DNA of 64,000 bases. Origin: Pogostemon cablin (lineage: Eukaryota; Streptophyta; Magnoliopsida; Lamiales; Lamiaceae). A program made the position numbers and the translations under genes. The notes beneath the pieces are model-generated. The model searched no databases and was not told the DNA's origin. It saw only the letters and a program-made list of their open reading frames with translations. The DNA lies in assembly GCA_023678885.1 (NCBI GenBank), contig CM042958.1, positions 8,550,852 through 8,614,851 on the forward strand, written 5' to 3'. Of this stretch, positions 1-9,834 are shown piece after piece (position 1 is the first letter of the stretch; each line of letters starts with the position of its first letter).

Positions 1-1677
1 TTTGCAGATGATGGAGACGATGGTTTTAGAGGAGATTCCCATACAAACTTTCCTGCCAACCATAAACAACTTATTGATGTCAAACCTCCTCCTCTCTCTA
101 ACAGTTCCGGCCATGGTGATGCCCGGAAAGGAGTGAAAGAAACTCTTCGCTATTTTTACTATGTTTATAGAAAGTTCTTGCAACGAGAAGAGTCAAACAC
201 AAAGCCAGAAGAGGAAGGAAATTCATCACAATCTGGGAGGAAAGCCAATCGGATTGATCTGATGACTGTAAAACATCTCAAAGATAAAGGAAAATTAGTT
301 AATCCGGAAAAGATGATCGGAGCAGTTCCTGGAGTTGAAGTGGGAGACGAGTTTCAGTACAGAGTGGAGCTTGCTGTTGTGGGTATTCACTTCCCTTACC
401 AATCTGGCATAGATAGTGCAAAGTTCAACGGCGTTCAACTTGCTACTAGCATTGTTTCTTCTGGGGGTTATTCTGATAATGCTGATGAAGCCGACATCTT
501 AATATACTCTGGCCAAGGGGGAAACGTTGTTGGGATTCACAAAGCTAAGGAAGCTGAAGATCAGAAGCTAGAAAGGGGAAACTTGGCTCTGAAGAACAGT
601 ATGGAAGCAAAAACTCCAGTTCGTGTCGTACGGGGATGGAAGGAGTTAAAAATTGTTGATCCTCTGGATTCGAAACCTAAAATGGTCGCAACATATATAT
701 ACGATGGCTTGTACACCGTTACAAACTATTGGATGGAACCAGGGCCTCGTGGTAAGCAGGTTTTTCAGTTCGAGATGAAAAGGAATCCTGGTCAGCCTGA
801 GCTAGCTTGGAAAGAACTGAAGAAGTCGAATAAGTTCAAAACCAGGCCAGGAACGTGTGTCAATGATATCTCCGGAGGAAAAGAGTTGATTCCTATCGCT
901 GCTGTGAACAATATAAACGATGACAAACCGCCTCAATTTGAATACACATCGAAGATGATGTATCCTGATTGGTACTTCCCCGAACCCCCCAAAGGCTGTG
1001 ATTGCACGGGGAGATGCTCCGACTCAAAAAGATGCTCGTGTGCAGTGAAAAACGGAGGACTCCCATACAACCGCAACGGTGCATTAGTTGAGACGAAACC
1101 TTTCGTATACGAGTGTGGTCCTCACTGCAAATGCCCTCCTTCCTGCTACAACCGTACCAGCCAACGAGGCATCAAATTTAAGCTGGAGATCTTCAAGACG
1201 GAGAAGAGGGGCTGGGGTGTTCGTCCCCTTACTTCCATACCTTCTGGAAGCTTTATATGCGAGTATGCAGGGGAGCTTCTAGAAGACAAGGAAGCGGAGC
1301 AACGAATAGGCAGCGACGAGTATCTGTTCGATATAGGGCAGAGTTTTGCAGACTCCAGCGAGCCTGAAGGACAAGAAATAGCTGCAGAGATAAATGAAGA
1401 AGGGGGATACACGATCGACGCATGCCGATTTGGAAACGTCGGAAGGTTCATCAATCACAGCTGTGAACCCAACCTTCATGCGCAAAACGTGATCATTGAT
1501 CATGTAAACAAGAGGATGCCACACATAATGCTCTTTGCAATGGAAAACATATCTCCTTTGCAAGAGCTAACCTATCATTACAACTACTGTGTGGATCAAG
1601 TTCGTGACTCTAATGGAAATATCAAGTCCAAGAGTTGTTTTTGTGGTGCCACACATTGTTCTGGAAGGATGTACTGA
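1..1677 (+). CDS. SUVH1/SUVH3-like histone H3K9 methyltransferase, 5'-truncated by the window edge
   Basis: The frame is open from base 1 to the TGA at 1675-1677, so the true start lies upstream of the window. Domain order is visible. An SRA (YDG) domain lies at about 310-850, with GVEVGDEFQYR and the SGGY/DILIYSGQGG segment. A cysteine-rich pre-SET domain lies at about 990-1160 (CDCTGRCSDSKRCSC, CPPSCYNR). The SET domain follows at about 1165-1600, with GWGVRP, the cofactor-site motif NHSCEPN at 1453-1473 and ELTYHYNY. A post-SET CFCGATHCSGRMY ends the protein. Family knowledge: plant SUVH proteins bind methylated cytosine through SRA and methylate H3K9 in the nucleus; SUVH1/3 members can also act as methyl-DNA readers. 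The uninterrupted frame fits the intronless SUVH1/3 group. All key SET and post-SET residues are present, so it looks functional. SUVH subgroup assignment is inference. Confidence 0.93.
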   Translation, partial: FADDGDDGFRGDSHTNFPANHKQLIDVKPPPLSNSSGHGDARKGVKETLRYFYYVYRKFLQREESNTKPEEEGNSSQSGRKANRIDLMTVKHLKDKGKLVNPEKMIGAVPGVEVGDEFQYRVELAVVGIHFPYQSGIDSAKFNGVQLATSIVSSGGYSDNADEADILIYSGQGGNVVGIHKAKEAEDQKLERGNLALKNSMEAKTPVRVVRGWKELKIVDPLDSKPKMVATYIYDGLYTVTNYWMEPGPRGKQVFQFEMKRNPGQPELAWKELKKSNKFKTRPGTCVNDISGGKELIPIAAVNNINDDKPPQFEYTSKMMYPDWYFPEPPKGCDCTGRCSDSKRCSCAVKNGGLPYNRNGALVETKPFVYECGPHCKCPPSCYNRTSQRGIKFKLEIFKTEKRGWGVRPLTSIPSGSFICEYAGELLEDKEAEQRIGSDEYLFDIGQSFADSSEPEGQEIAAEINEEGGYTIDACRFGNVGRFINHSCEPNLHAQNVIIDHVNKRMPHIMLFAMENISPLQELTYHYNYCVDQVRDSNGNIKSKSCFCGATHCSGRMY

Positions 1678-3028
1678 ACGGAGGTAACCATTCCATAACC
1701 CTATTTTGGTCTCCCCACCCACCCCCCCTCCCTCTCTCACTCATCAGTGTTGTTTAATTCTGTCTTTTAGGGGGTACTGAAGGACCGGTTGAGTTTGGCG
1801 AATGTAAGGTTTCTGTATGCGGTGTAAGAAAAAATTGTGCAGTTAATCAAAATGTGTGGACTTTGGTTCACATTTATGCTTCCATTAATAACTATGTATA
1901 AAGTTTTATTATTTCAAAATTCTGTGTTAAATGTAGATGCTAATATTTTAGTGTATTTCTAATGTTTCTTTTTATTTCCTATAAATAAATGCATGTCTAT
2001 ACTGATCATTTCTGCAAATATGAAGCCTTTCTGAGCTGATCACTGTGTCAGATGTAAGTCCTCTTAGATGAAGTTATTACATCTACTAAATAATACTAAT
2101 CTGGAAACCTATTCTGCCAAATGTGTGTGTAGGAAGAAAATACATATACATATATATTTAGTATACAGAGGCACACATGTATTTGGGGGGCTTAAAGTAA
2201 TTTGGTAGGATGGGCTAAGGGCTGGTTGCAGCTTGCTACAATGAATAGTTGAATGTAGGTTGGTTTTTGTTCATTCTCGAATTATTTAACAAAAATAATT
2301 CTTTTCTGATTTAGAAAAAAAAAAATTTTAAATTGCAGGATGGGTAGAGTAAATACACACTTTATATTCTGTTCTTAAGTAGTTAGCTCATTTATTTCTC
2401 CCACCTCTAAACTTTCCTCTTTAATATGAGATAGTATACCCCCTCTTTCAACTTTCTGCCATGCTTATTACAACATCACAACCACTGAATTTTGCAAAGT
2501 TTGTCCCTTTTTCCATTGTGATATTACATGCTCGAATTCTCCCCTTTTTATGTTAAGGATGATTGATCAAATTTCATCAAATTGTTAAAGAAATTTATCA
2601 CCAGAGATTCATAACATATAATCCTTCAAACAAGCATTATAATATGGATGATTGAATGATGGCTAAAGAGATAAAAAAAAAAGGGTGATTTATATGGATT
2701 CAAAATTCAGAGAAACAGGTGATAAAATCGGGGAGCCACTCATAGGGCTACTACCCTTTATAAGATCACCACAATAAACCTCTTCTTCTATCCTATATCA
2801 AAACAAAGAGGGTCCAAAACGAGCTCGTTCCACTGTAACCATGAGAGATGAAACGCTTACGATGATCATCCAAGGCCGCAACCAGATACATAAACAGCTC
2901 TCAGTAAATGTACACCTACGTTGCAGTTTCATCAATCATGGCCACAGTGTAGAAATGAATCAACAAGCTCTGATACAAAGTTTCTTCACAGATGTTAGCC
3001 TTTATTCGAAAATTTCCAGAACGGAACC
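1678..3028. other. Convergent intergenic region holding two 3' UTRs
   Basis: The stretch between the SUVH stop and the FLZ stop is AT-rich and has no supported ORF. An AATAAA-like signal at about 1983 could serve SUVH polyadenylation. Homopolymer A runs occur at about 2317 and 2675. I see no repeat boundaries or RNA gene here. Confidence 0.6.
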
Positions 3029-4275
3029 TTACTCGGTTATCACCATCTCTTCGTCTATCTCAATCTCCTGAGAACGGCAACTAAAGCTGCAAAATGCTTT
3101 CTCACCTCTGCAAAACATCAACCCAAGATTGACTCATTATACTCCCAAATGACAGCAATATTATATGATACTAAGTATAAGGCTAACCTATACATGTAGA
3201 TGTCTTCACCATCCAGTTTCTTCTGGCAAGAGAGACAGAATTTCAAGAAATCCTCAGAAAGATACGAAGCAAGAACATCATCACACTGTGAACCAGCACT
3301 GGTTGTCGCAATATCATCTTTGTTTTTCTTCAAAAAGTCGGTCAATTTATCGTTGTGACATTCTAAAATGCAGTCACCAAATATATGAGTAACTTTTGGA
3401 TTGGGACCATGGGTTCTAACACATGTATAATCCTCAGAAAGCTCTATTTCACTGGCTGGAATCGAACCAACCAAACATATTCCAGATTGGTTGGATGAAG
3501 GAACTGAACTCGCATTCCCTTCAAGATTGTTAACTAACTTCAGACTCCCTCCAATAACTCCAGATTCCATAGGCATTGGATTCACCTTACCCTCAGGCAT
3601 TAAGTTTCCAGAACCAAGCCTCGACTTCCGGTTTCCAAAACTGGACAAGTGCGATCCATACCTCCCAGAATCCATCGAACGAGCACGAAAGCTTTCACCA
3701 GAATCTGAATCAAAAAATGGGGTTTCTCCAATTTCAAACACAACATCAGAACTGTTAGTTCGGATGCTGTTCGATTTACCAAGGGTGCTAGGAAAAACAG
3801 CAACATTTTTAGGCAGTGACTTAGGTTTCTTCTCTATAGAAGCAACATTACCACCAAAAGTTGAACTTCTAACACTCATCTGTCGACCAAAAACTATGCT
3901 CTTATTATCAGATGATTGTGTATCTTTTCCCAATTGATTAGTTTCATCATCTAGTGAATCTATGATGCTTAGACCCACTTTGCTACAATCCCAGCTCTTC
4001 TGATGCCCCTCAATTAGGGATCTTGGACACCTAAAAGGATTACCAAAAGTCGAAATAATTCTAAAATCTAATGGGGATGTAGGACTTCTTACTGAATCAG
4101 ATTCTGAATTCTTGGGATTGAATCCAATAAATAGACCATTCACCTTCAAAAAGGAACTATCTTTATGCTTCTGATTCAAGATATCAGAGTGAAAATAGGA
4201 CTCTGATATGGAATCAGGTATCAGATTATTCATGTTCTGATCTTTCTGGTGTGATCGAGCTCTCTTCCTCAGCAT
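3029..4275 (-). CDS. FCS-like zinc finger (FLZ, DUF581) protein, 388 residues, two exons
   Basis: Exon 1 is 4275-3188 and exon 2 is 3107-3029. The donor is AG|GTTAGC at 3188/3187 and the acceptor TTGCAG ends at 3108. Joined, they give 389 codons including TAA. The long N-terminal part (about 325 residues) is low-complexity and Ser/Asn-rich, with short conserved-looking pieces such as NPFRCPRSLIEG. The C-terminus holds the FLZ domain: FCLSCQKKL, then IYMYRGEKAFCSFSCR across the splice junction, then an acidic tail. The paired CxxC and CSxxC cysteines are the zinc ligands. Family knowledge: FLZ proteins are plant-specific adaptors that bind SnRK1 kinase subunits in sugar and stress signalling. 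The intron inside the FLZ domain is typical of the family. The start at 4275 is the first ATG after the inferred UTR intron acceptor at 4321. Confidence 0.9.
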
Positions 4276-5400
4276 TCTTTAAAAATTCACAACTTTAAAC
4301 TACACCAAAAAAACCAGAGCCTGCAATAATATTAACAGAAAATTAGTACATTTTATAGAGATGAATAAAGAAAGAATCATGATCTAATGAAGACAAAATT
4401 ACAGCAGGAATAATCAAAACCATGGGCTGTACATTACACGCTTATAACCCTCATCCAACCCCACATATTCATAAAAAGGGGTTTCCACATTTTTCCATCT
4501 TAATTAAAAGGAAACCACTCTAGGACTCTAGGTTCAGATTACAATTAGCAAAGAGGATGATTTTTAAATACACCATTTTTTTATAAAAAAAATGAGGATA
4601 TTTAAAAAGAAGGCTCACATTAAAAAAATAAATAAATAAAATCCAGAATAAGAGAAGAACAATTCTGTGAAATAAAAATTATAGAAAAGCAAACAGAAAC
4701 AGGGGATTAAAGAGAAATAATCCAGGAAAAGTTGAAGGGTCAAATTAAAACTCATAACGCAGTAATGAAGAGTCAAATTTAGGAAAGAAATCCAAATGAT
4801 TATCACTCAAATTAATGGACGAAAAAGTAAAGATTAGCGGATTACTGTACATACCATTTATAAATAAATCCTGAAATACTTATCCAAAAAATATCAGATC
4901 AAGATTCTTCAAGAAAATGAGAAACGTCGAAAGAAAGAGAAAGGAATTCAGAGTGGGAGATAAACCCTCTTATTCTTCGAGTTCTTTGACCCCAAGAAAT
5001 TACCCCAAGAGAAATGAGCCATAAGAAAACAATTAATAATAATATTTCACCCAAAAGAAAAAACATCATGCTACCTGAGGTTGAACAACCAAGAACAAGA
5101 ACTTCACATGAAAATTTTAAATATATAGTAGAAGCATATTTCTGTTTAATATTCAGAATAAAAGAATGGAGTAAAAAATCCCACCTCTCTCTCTCTCTCT
5201 CCTGTTGAAAGTTGAGAGAAACGGGGTTTGAGTGAGAAGATGGAAAAACCCAAATGCCGTGAAGGGAAAACGGAGACCCCTCTCCTGTCTTTATCGTGTG
5301 TGCGTGAAACTTGTACAGTACACTCTCTCTCTCCCCTTCTCTCTCTTCGCATCAAAATCAGAGAAGAAATGAGCTTCTCATATACTCTTTCTCTCTCCCT
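4276..5400 (-). promoter_or_regulatory. Probable 5' UTR with intron, and promoter, of the FLZ gene
   Basis: Read on the minus strand, a TATTGCAG acceptor ends at 4321, and a CCTCAG|GTAGCA donor lies at about 5077/5076, giving a possible 755-bp leader intron. A second possible donor, ATG|GTATGT, is near 4855. Upstream of 5080 the strand carries GA/CT-rich tracts (a (CT)9 block at 5185-5202), common in plant leaders. The transcription start would lie around 5200-5400. Only motifs support this; no transcript evidence is available. Confidence 0.4.
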
Positions 5401-5830
5401 TCTCTGCCCTGTTGTGTTTACATATATGGCTATTGGCATTGAGTTTTTATTTTGTCCATGTGTGTTTAATTCACAGTATATACTATGTGTATTCGTATTT
5501 CCAGGGTATATGAATGCATTTATACGATGTACCCATCTCTTCTTCTGCACCATATTCAATTTCTATATTCATTATTTTACTTTTTCATGAAGTAATATCC
5601 TCTTCACTTTTTTTTCTAAATATTTTCACTTTCATTTCAATTTTAATAATTGTTTTATGAGTTGATATTAGGTGCACCCGGGTGTAAGAGTACACTCATG
5701 TGTATAATTTTTTATTCTATTTTGTATATATATTATTCTATTTTGTATACGTATTTTTTAATAATTGTATACATTTTTCACATTAAAATTTTCATTAAAA
5801 AAACTAGTATCCATATGTGTATAACTTTTA

Positions 5831-6088
5831 CTCTCTCCGTCCCGGAACAAGGTATACGTTTACTTTTTGCACGGAAATTAAGGAGTATAATATTTTAATG
5901 TATAGTGAAGTGAGAGAAATAATATTTTAATGTATTGTGGATAGTTGTATTAATGTATTATATGGGGCCATGTGGATATAATAATAGTTTTGTATGAGTC
6001 ACATCAACCAAAAAATGAAATGTATACTACTTTATTTTGGGACAGACCAAAATGGAAAAATGTATACCTAGTTGTGGGACGGATGGAG
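5831..6088. mobile_element. Stowaway-like MITE inserted in the outer MULE element
   Basis: The termini are CTCTCTCCGTCCC and, inverted, CTCCATCCGTCCC, flanked by TA at 5829-5830 and 6089-6090. The related element at 6539-6851 shows the same flank without the insertion (TTTTTATTCAATAG), so the empty site is visible in this window. Stowaways are non-autonomous Tc1/mariner derivatives that duplicate TA. Confidence 0.85.
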
Positions 6089-6216
6089 TATTCAATAGTG
6101 TATACATATTTTTTAATAATTATATATTTATATACTCAATTTTTCATTAAAAAACTAACAATTACTCCCTCCGTCCGCTTTCAATGGTATCATTTTTTTC
6201 ATTTTGGGGCGTCCGC

Positions 6217-6993
6217 TAGGGATGACAATGGGTCGGGTCGGGGCGGGTAGTTGAGTATCCGGACCCATTCTTTTGTCTCGGGTTCGGGTCGCCCTGTGAC
6301 CCGTAGGGGGTGGGGCGGGTCCGCCCCGTTTTTGGCTCATTCTATTTTTTTTATTTTAAATATTTATATCTATTATAAATAATGTGTAATATATATTATT
6401 TCATTTAATTAGTAATTATATAAATAGAAATATCATATATTTTCTATTTAATTAATTAATTAAAGCAAATATATCTTATAAAATTGAATATAATAAAAAT
6501 ATAAATAAAATATACATGTTATACACATAATATGTTATGAGTGTATATTGGGTGCACCCGGGTGCTAGGGTGCACCTATATTCTATTTTGTATACGTGTA
6601 TTTTAATAATTGTATATTTTTTTCACATTAAGTTTTTCATTAAAAAAACTAATATCCATATGTGTATAATTTTTTATTCAATAGTGTATACATGTTTTTT
6701 AATAATTGTATATTTTTACACTCAATTTTTCATTAAAAAAACTAACAATTAAATTGTATACATTTTTTCTCATAATTGTATATGATTTTGTATATTTGTA
6801 TATGAATGCACCCTATTTTAGGTTGCACCCGGGTGTACACTATAATTAGTCATATGTTATATAATATAAATATTAAACAGGTTCAAACGGGTCCAAACGG
6901 GCCAAAACGGGGCATCACTACTACCCAGACCCGCTCCATTCTTGATACGGGCTAGGGCGGGTCCAGGCGGGCAGGTTATTTTTGACATCCCTA
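6217..6993. mobile_element. hAT-type non-autonomous element with 8-bp target duplication
   Basis: The termini are TAGGGATGACAA at 6217 and, at the right end, the inverted form reading TTGACATCCCTA up to 6993. An exact 8-bp duplication GCGTCCGC occurs at 6209-6216 and 6994-7001. GC-rich GGGTCGGG/GGGCGGGT subterminal repeats sit at both ends around an AT-rich centre. TIR form and 8-bp duplication fit the hAT superfamily. No coding capacity is seen. It contains a 313-bp MULE MITE. Confidence 0.85.
6539..6851. mobile_element. 313-bp MULE-type MITE nested in the hAT element
   Basis: The ends are GAGTGTATATTGGGTGCACC and, inverted, GACTAATTATAGTGTACACC; both continue into CCGGGTGC, and about 20 of 27 terminal bases match. 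The 9-bp target duplication ATATGTTAT is exact at 6530-6538 and 6852-6860. Its length equals that of the copy at 9223-9535. The interior is AT-rich with TTAAAAAAACTAA repeats. It belongs to the same family as the outermost shell of the nest. Confidence 0.85.
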
Positions 6994-7316
6994 GCGTCCG
7001 CCCCCAAGGGTCTCATTTTCTTTTTTATCCACACACACCCACTAATACAACTAAAAAATGGGACACACACCTCCACTAATACAACTACCCACTACACATT
7101 AAATAATAATACTCCTTAATACACGTGCAAAAAACAAATGACACCCTTAAAGGTGGACGAATGGAGTAAATTGTAGTATATATTTTTGTTCATTGTATAT
7201 GTTTTTGTTTATATTTGTATACATTTTTTAAAGTGGGTACACTCTATTTTAGGGTGCACCCGGGTGCCCATTATAATTAATCATGTTTTATAGAAGAGTG
7301 CTGTCTTTTTATAGGA

Positions 7317-8680
7317 ACTAGTAATACACCCTCGCGATGCGCGAAAAAATATTATGTATAAATTATTGTATAAAATTTTATAATAATAATAATATATAAA
7401 TGTCATAAAAAAGTTTTATGCGAGATCTTATAATTTATGTAGGATGAGTTAAAGTGTTATGATTATATATAAAAAGTAGATTTATTGATAGTTAATATAC
7501 TATTTCAATTATTTTTTAATATGACGAATGTTACATTAATTAAAGTATATTTTTATATTTTTGGAATTCGAAGAAGAAAACTAGTGTTCAGAAGTGAAAT
7601 GATGGATATTTATTTTTTCGTTAAGAATTTTAAATTTATAGAAACATAATAGAGCATGATGGAGTTGAGTGAATTAGAATATCATTATCTCTACTATAAT
7701 GATAAGTCTCAACTCTGCCTTCACATGACAAAATTTACTGCTTTTCTCTTATCCAATTTTTGTGAGTAAATTTTATTCAATAAAAAATTTTGATTAAAAA
7801 TTATTTAAAATATAATAGTATATGTGTATTTTGAATCCGTCTATTTTTATTGATTTTACCATGATATTGGATAGTATTAGGATGATGTTTTCTTTGTATG
7901 GATTCTAATGGTCTTACTGATAAAATAATTTTTATAACAAAAAGTGATACTTAAACAATAATAAAAGGTAATAATGCTTATTTATAGGATAAATGAAAGT
8001 GATAATAATTTATAACAAAAATGATAATTATTTTTAAAAAGTTAAATATATAAATTACTTCGTAATTATTATTAGTAAAATTATTATATTAAATTTTTGT
8101 ATATTTAATTAATTAATGTATAAAATGTAATTCTTGACTAATGTTAGTGTAGGTAAACAAATATTATAGTTACGGTTAAATTTTGATTATTTGAAGCATG
8201 TATTATTTTTTTAATTTAATTTTTTTAAGTATTAATAAGAGATAATGTAAAAGCGGCTAAATAGAATATTTTTATCCACAAAAGAATTATAATTAATTGG
8301 AAAATATATAAAAATAATGTATTCAAATTAAAAAAGAAAAAAATATGATTAAATTGAGAAAATTAAAAAAAGTTCTATATTTAATTGAAAAAAATAAAGT
8401 TCTTGATTAAATTGAGAAAGAATTAGAAGATCATGTATTTTTTTGGCAAAAAATAAAGTTCGTGATTAAATTGAAAAAAAAGAGAAAAATGTCATGTATT
8501 TTATTGAAATTAACCCTATAAAATAATATATAAAAACTATTTGAATTAATATTATGCTCTCACTATCATGATTGCAAGATAAAACATCTTAAAAAAAAAC
8601 AAATTTATATGATAGTAAAATAAAATACTATTATAAGAACATGTTTCTTCGGAGGCAATATTAATATATATATATAGGGA
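7317..8680 (-). mobile_element. Possible Helitron, 3' terminus at 7317; other end uncertain
   Basis: On the minus strand the sequence runs through a CGCGCATCGCG hairpin-like motif and ends CTAGT at 7317, followed by T. A hairpin before CTRRT is the usual 3' end of plant Helitrons, which insert between A and T. A candidate 5' end TCCCTATATATATATA lies near 8678, but the preceding base is G rather than A, so that end is weak. The AT-rich interior has no Rep/helicase coding, so at best it is non-autonomous. Confidence 0.35.
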
Positions 8681-9213
8681 CACTTTCTTATGAGACGATT
8701 TTTTGTGAGACGGGTTGACTCATTATTAAAGTATGCTTATTTATTATATGGGTAAGGTATATTTATTTGTGTTATCTCATATCTTATAAAACATATTTTA
8801 ACAACTATTAAACATATTTTACTTATATAATATGTATACTTTAACACGTCAGACAAACTGTATCACATTACTAACGTTTTATAGTTGACTTTGTCAATAT
8901 ATATGTGTTAACCTTTAATGAAATGTTAACATAAAATTATGAAACCAAATACTCCATTAGTGGCAAATATATTATGCACCAAATTCATAAATTTTCAAAA
9001 TATTCAAATTTAGGGTTATTCTGGGGTACCCACCACCAGATGCACCCCCAAATTTATAGCTAAAATGGGTAGTGGAGTGGTTTTATTATTTAAAAATAAT
9101 TATTATTTTATATTATTTAATGGTGGAGATTGATTTAAAAACTAATCTAATTGTTACGATTGTCTAGGTACATTAGTGCATCCTAGTCGGACTCTCAAAT
9201 TTATTTTTGTGTT
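8681..9213. other. AT-rich intergenic sequence, no gene seen
   Basis: No ORF, RNA gene or clean element boundary is visible. A TATGAGACGATTTTTTGTGA segment near 8690 resembles dispersed plant repeat sequence, but I cannot assign ends. Confidence 0.4.
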
Positions 9214-9222
9214 TTCTTATAA

Positions 9223-9535
9223 GAGTGTATATTCGGTGCACCCATATGTGTATGACTTTTTATTATATTTTGTTTGTATGCGTATTTTGTAATAATTGTA
9301 TACTTTTTCACATTAAGTTTTTTATTAAAAAAACTAACATCCATATGTATATAATTTTTTTATTCAATAGTGTATACATATTTTTTAATAATTGTATATT
9401 TTTTTACACTTAATTTTTCATTAAAAAAACTAACAATTAAATTGTATACATTTTTGCTTTAATTGTATATGTTTTTGTATATATTTGTATATGGGTTCAC
9501 CCTATCTTAGGGTGCAGCCGGATGCACACTATGTC
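9223..9535. mobile_element. 313-bp MULE-type MITE, intact copy
   Basis: It starts GAGTGTATATTCGGTGCACC and ends in GGATGCACACTATGTC. The exact 9-bp target duplication TTCTTATAA lies at 9214-9222 and 9536-9544. Length is identical to the copy at 6539-6851, and the interiors align along their whole length. Its right end has drifted from the CACCCGGGTG core (CAGCCGGATG). Confidence 0.85.
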
Positions 9536-9834
9536 TTCTTATAATCCTCTTTTATTTTCATATTTATACACATTTCATCCACATATCCTTTTAATTTTTC
9601 TTATTTTTATCTATTTCATCCACATTTTTTAGGGCAAATTTTGCATGAGATCTCATTTCGTCCGCATATTTACCCGGGTGCACACTATGCCTTCTTATAA
9701 TCCTCTTTAATTTTCATATTTATACACATTTCATCCACATATCCTTTTAATTTTTCTTATTTTTATCTATTTCATCTACATTTTTTAGGGCAAATTTTGC
9801 ATGAGATCTCATTTCGTCCACATATTTATAATAT
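9523..9834. repeat. 156-bp tandem duplication that includes a MITE terminus
   Basis: Units 9523-9678 and 9679-9834 are nearly identical, each starting TGCACACTATG and carrying the TTCTTATAATCC and TTTCATCCACATATCC blocks. The sequence just before the second unit is ACCCGGG, closer to the family consensus terminus than the adjacent MITE end. The duplication therefore took the transposon edge plus host flank. Confidence 0.8.

Larger units (their letters stand above)
6165..7166. mobile_element. Stowaway-like MITE, itself split by a hAT element
   Basis: The left end is CTCCCTCCGTCCGC and the inverted right end CTCCATTCGTCCAC, with TA duplications at 6163-6164 and 7167-7168. The sister MULE copy at 6539-6851 has the uninterrupted flank CAATTAAATTGTA, confirming the insertion point. 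Its own body is only about 220 bp; the rest is the hAT element at 6217-6993. Confidence 0.85.
5659..7282. mobile_element. MULE-type miniature element (outermost shell of a nested stack)
   Basis: The left end begins GAGTTGATATTAGGTGCACC and the right end closes with GGGTGCACCCGGGTG plus an ATTATAATTAATC tail. Both termini share the CACCCGGGTG palindrome core with the two 313-bp relatives at 6539-6851 and 9223-9535. A 9-bp target duplication flanks it with one mismatch: TTGTTTTAT at 5650-5658 and ATGTTTTAT at 7283-7291. Stripped of its two Stowaway insertions the element would be roughly 360 bp, close to the relatives. A 9-bp duplication and long imperfect inverted ends fit Mutator-like elements; no transposase is present. 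Confidence 0.75.

Noticed and set aside
3491..3937. 148-codon plus-strand ORF
   Set aside because: Antisense shadow of FLZ exon 1, which has clear family similarity on the minus strand.
5146..5559. Overlapping long ORFs on both strands in the FLZ leader region
   Set aside because: They arise from GA/CT repeats and AT-rich sequence; no domain, no splice context, and they overlap each other antisense.
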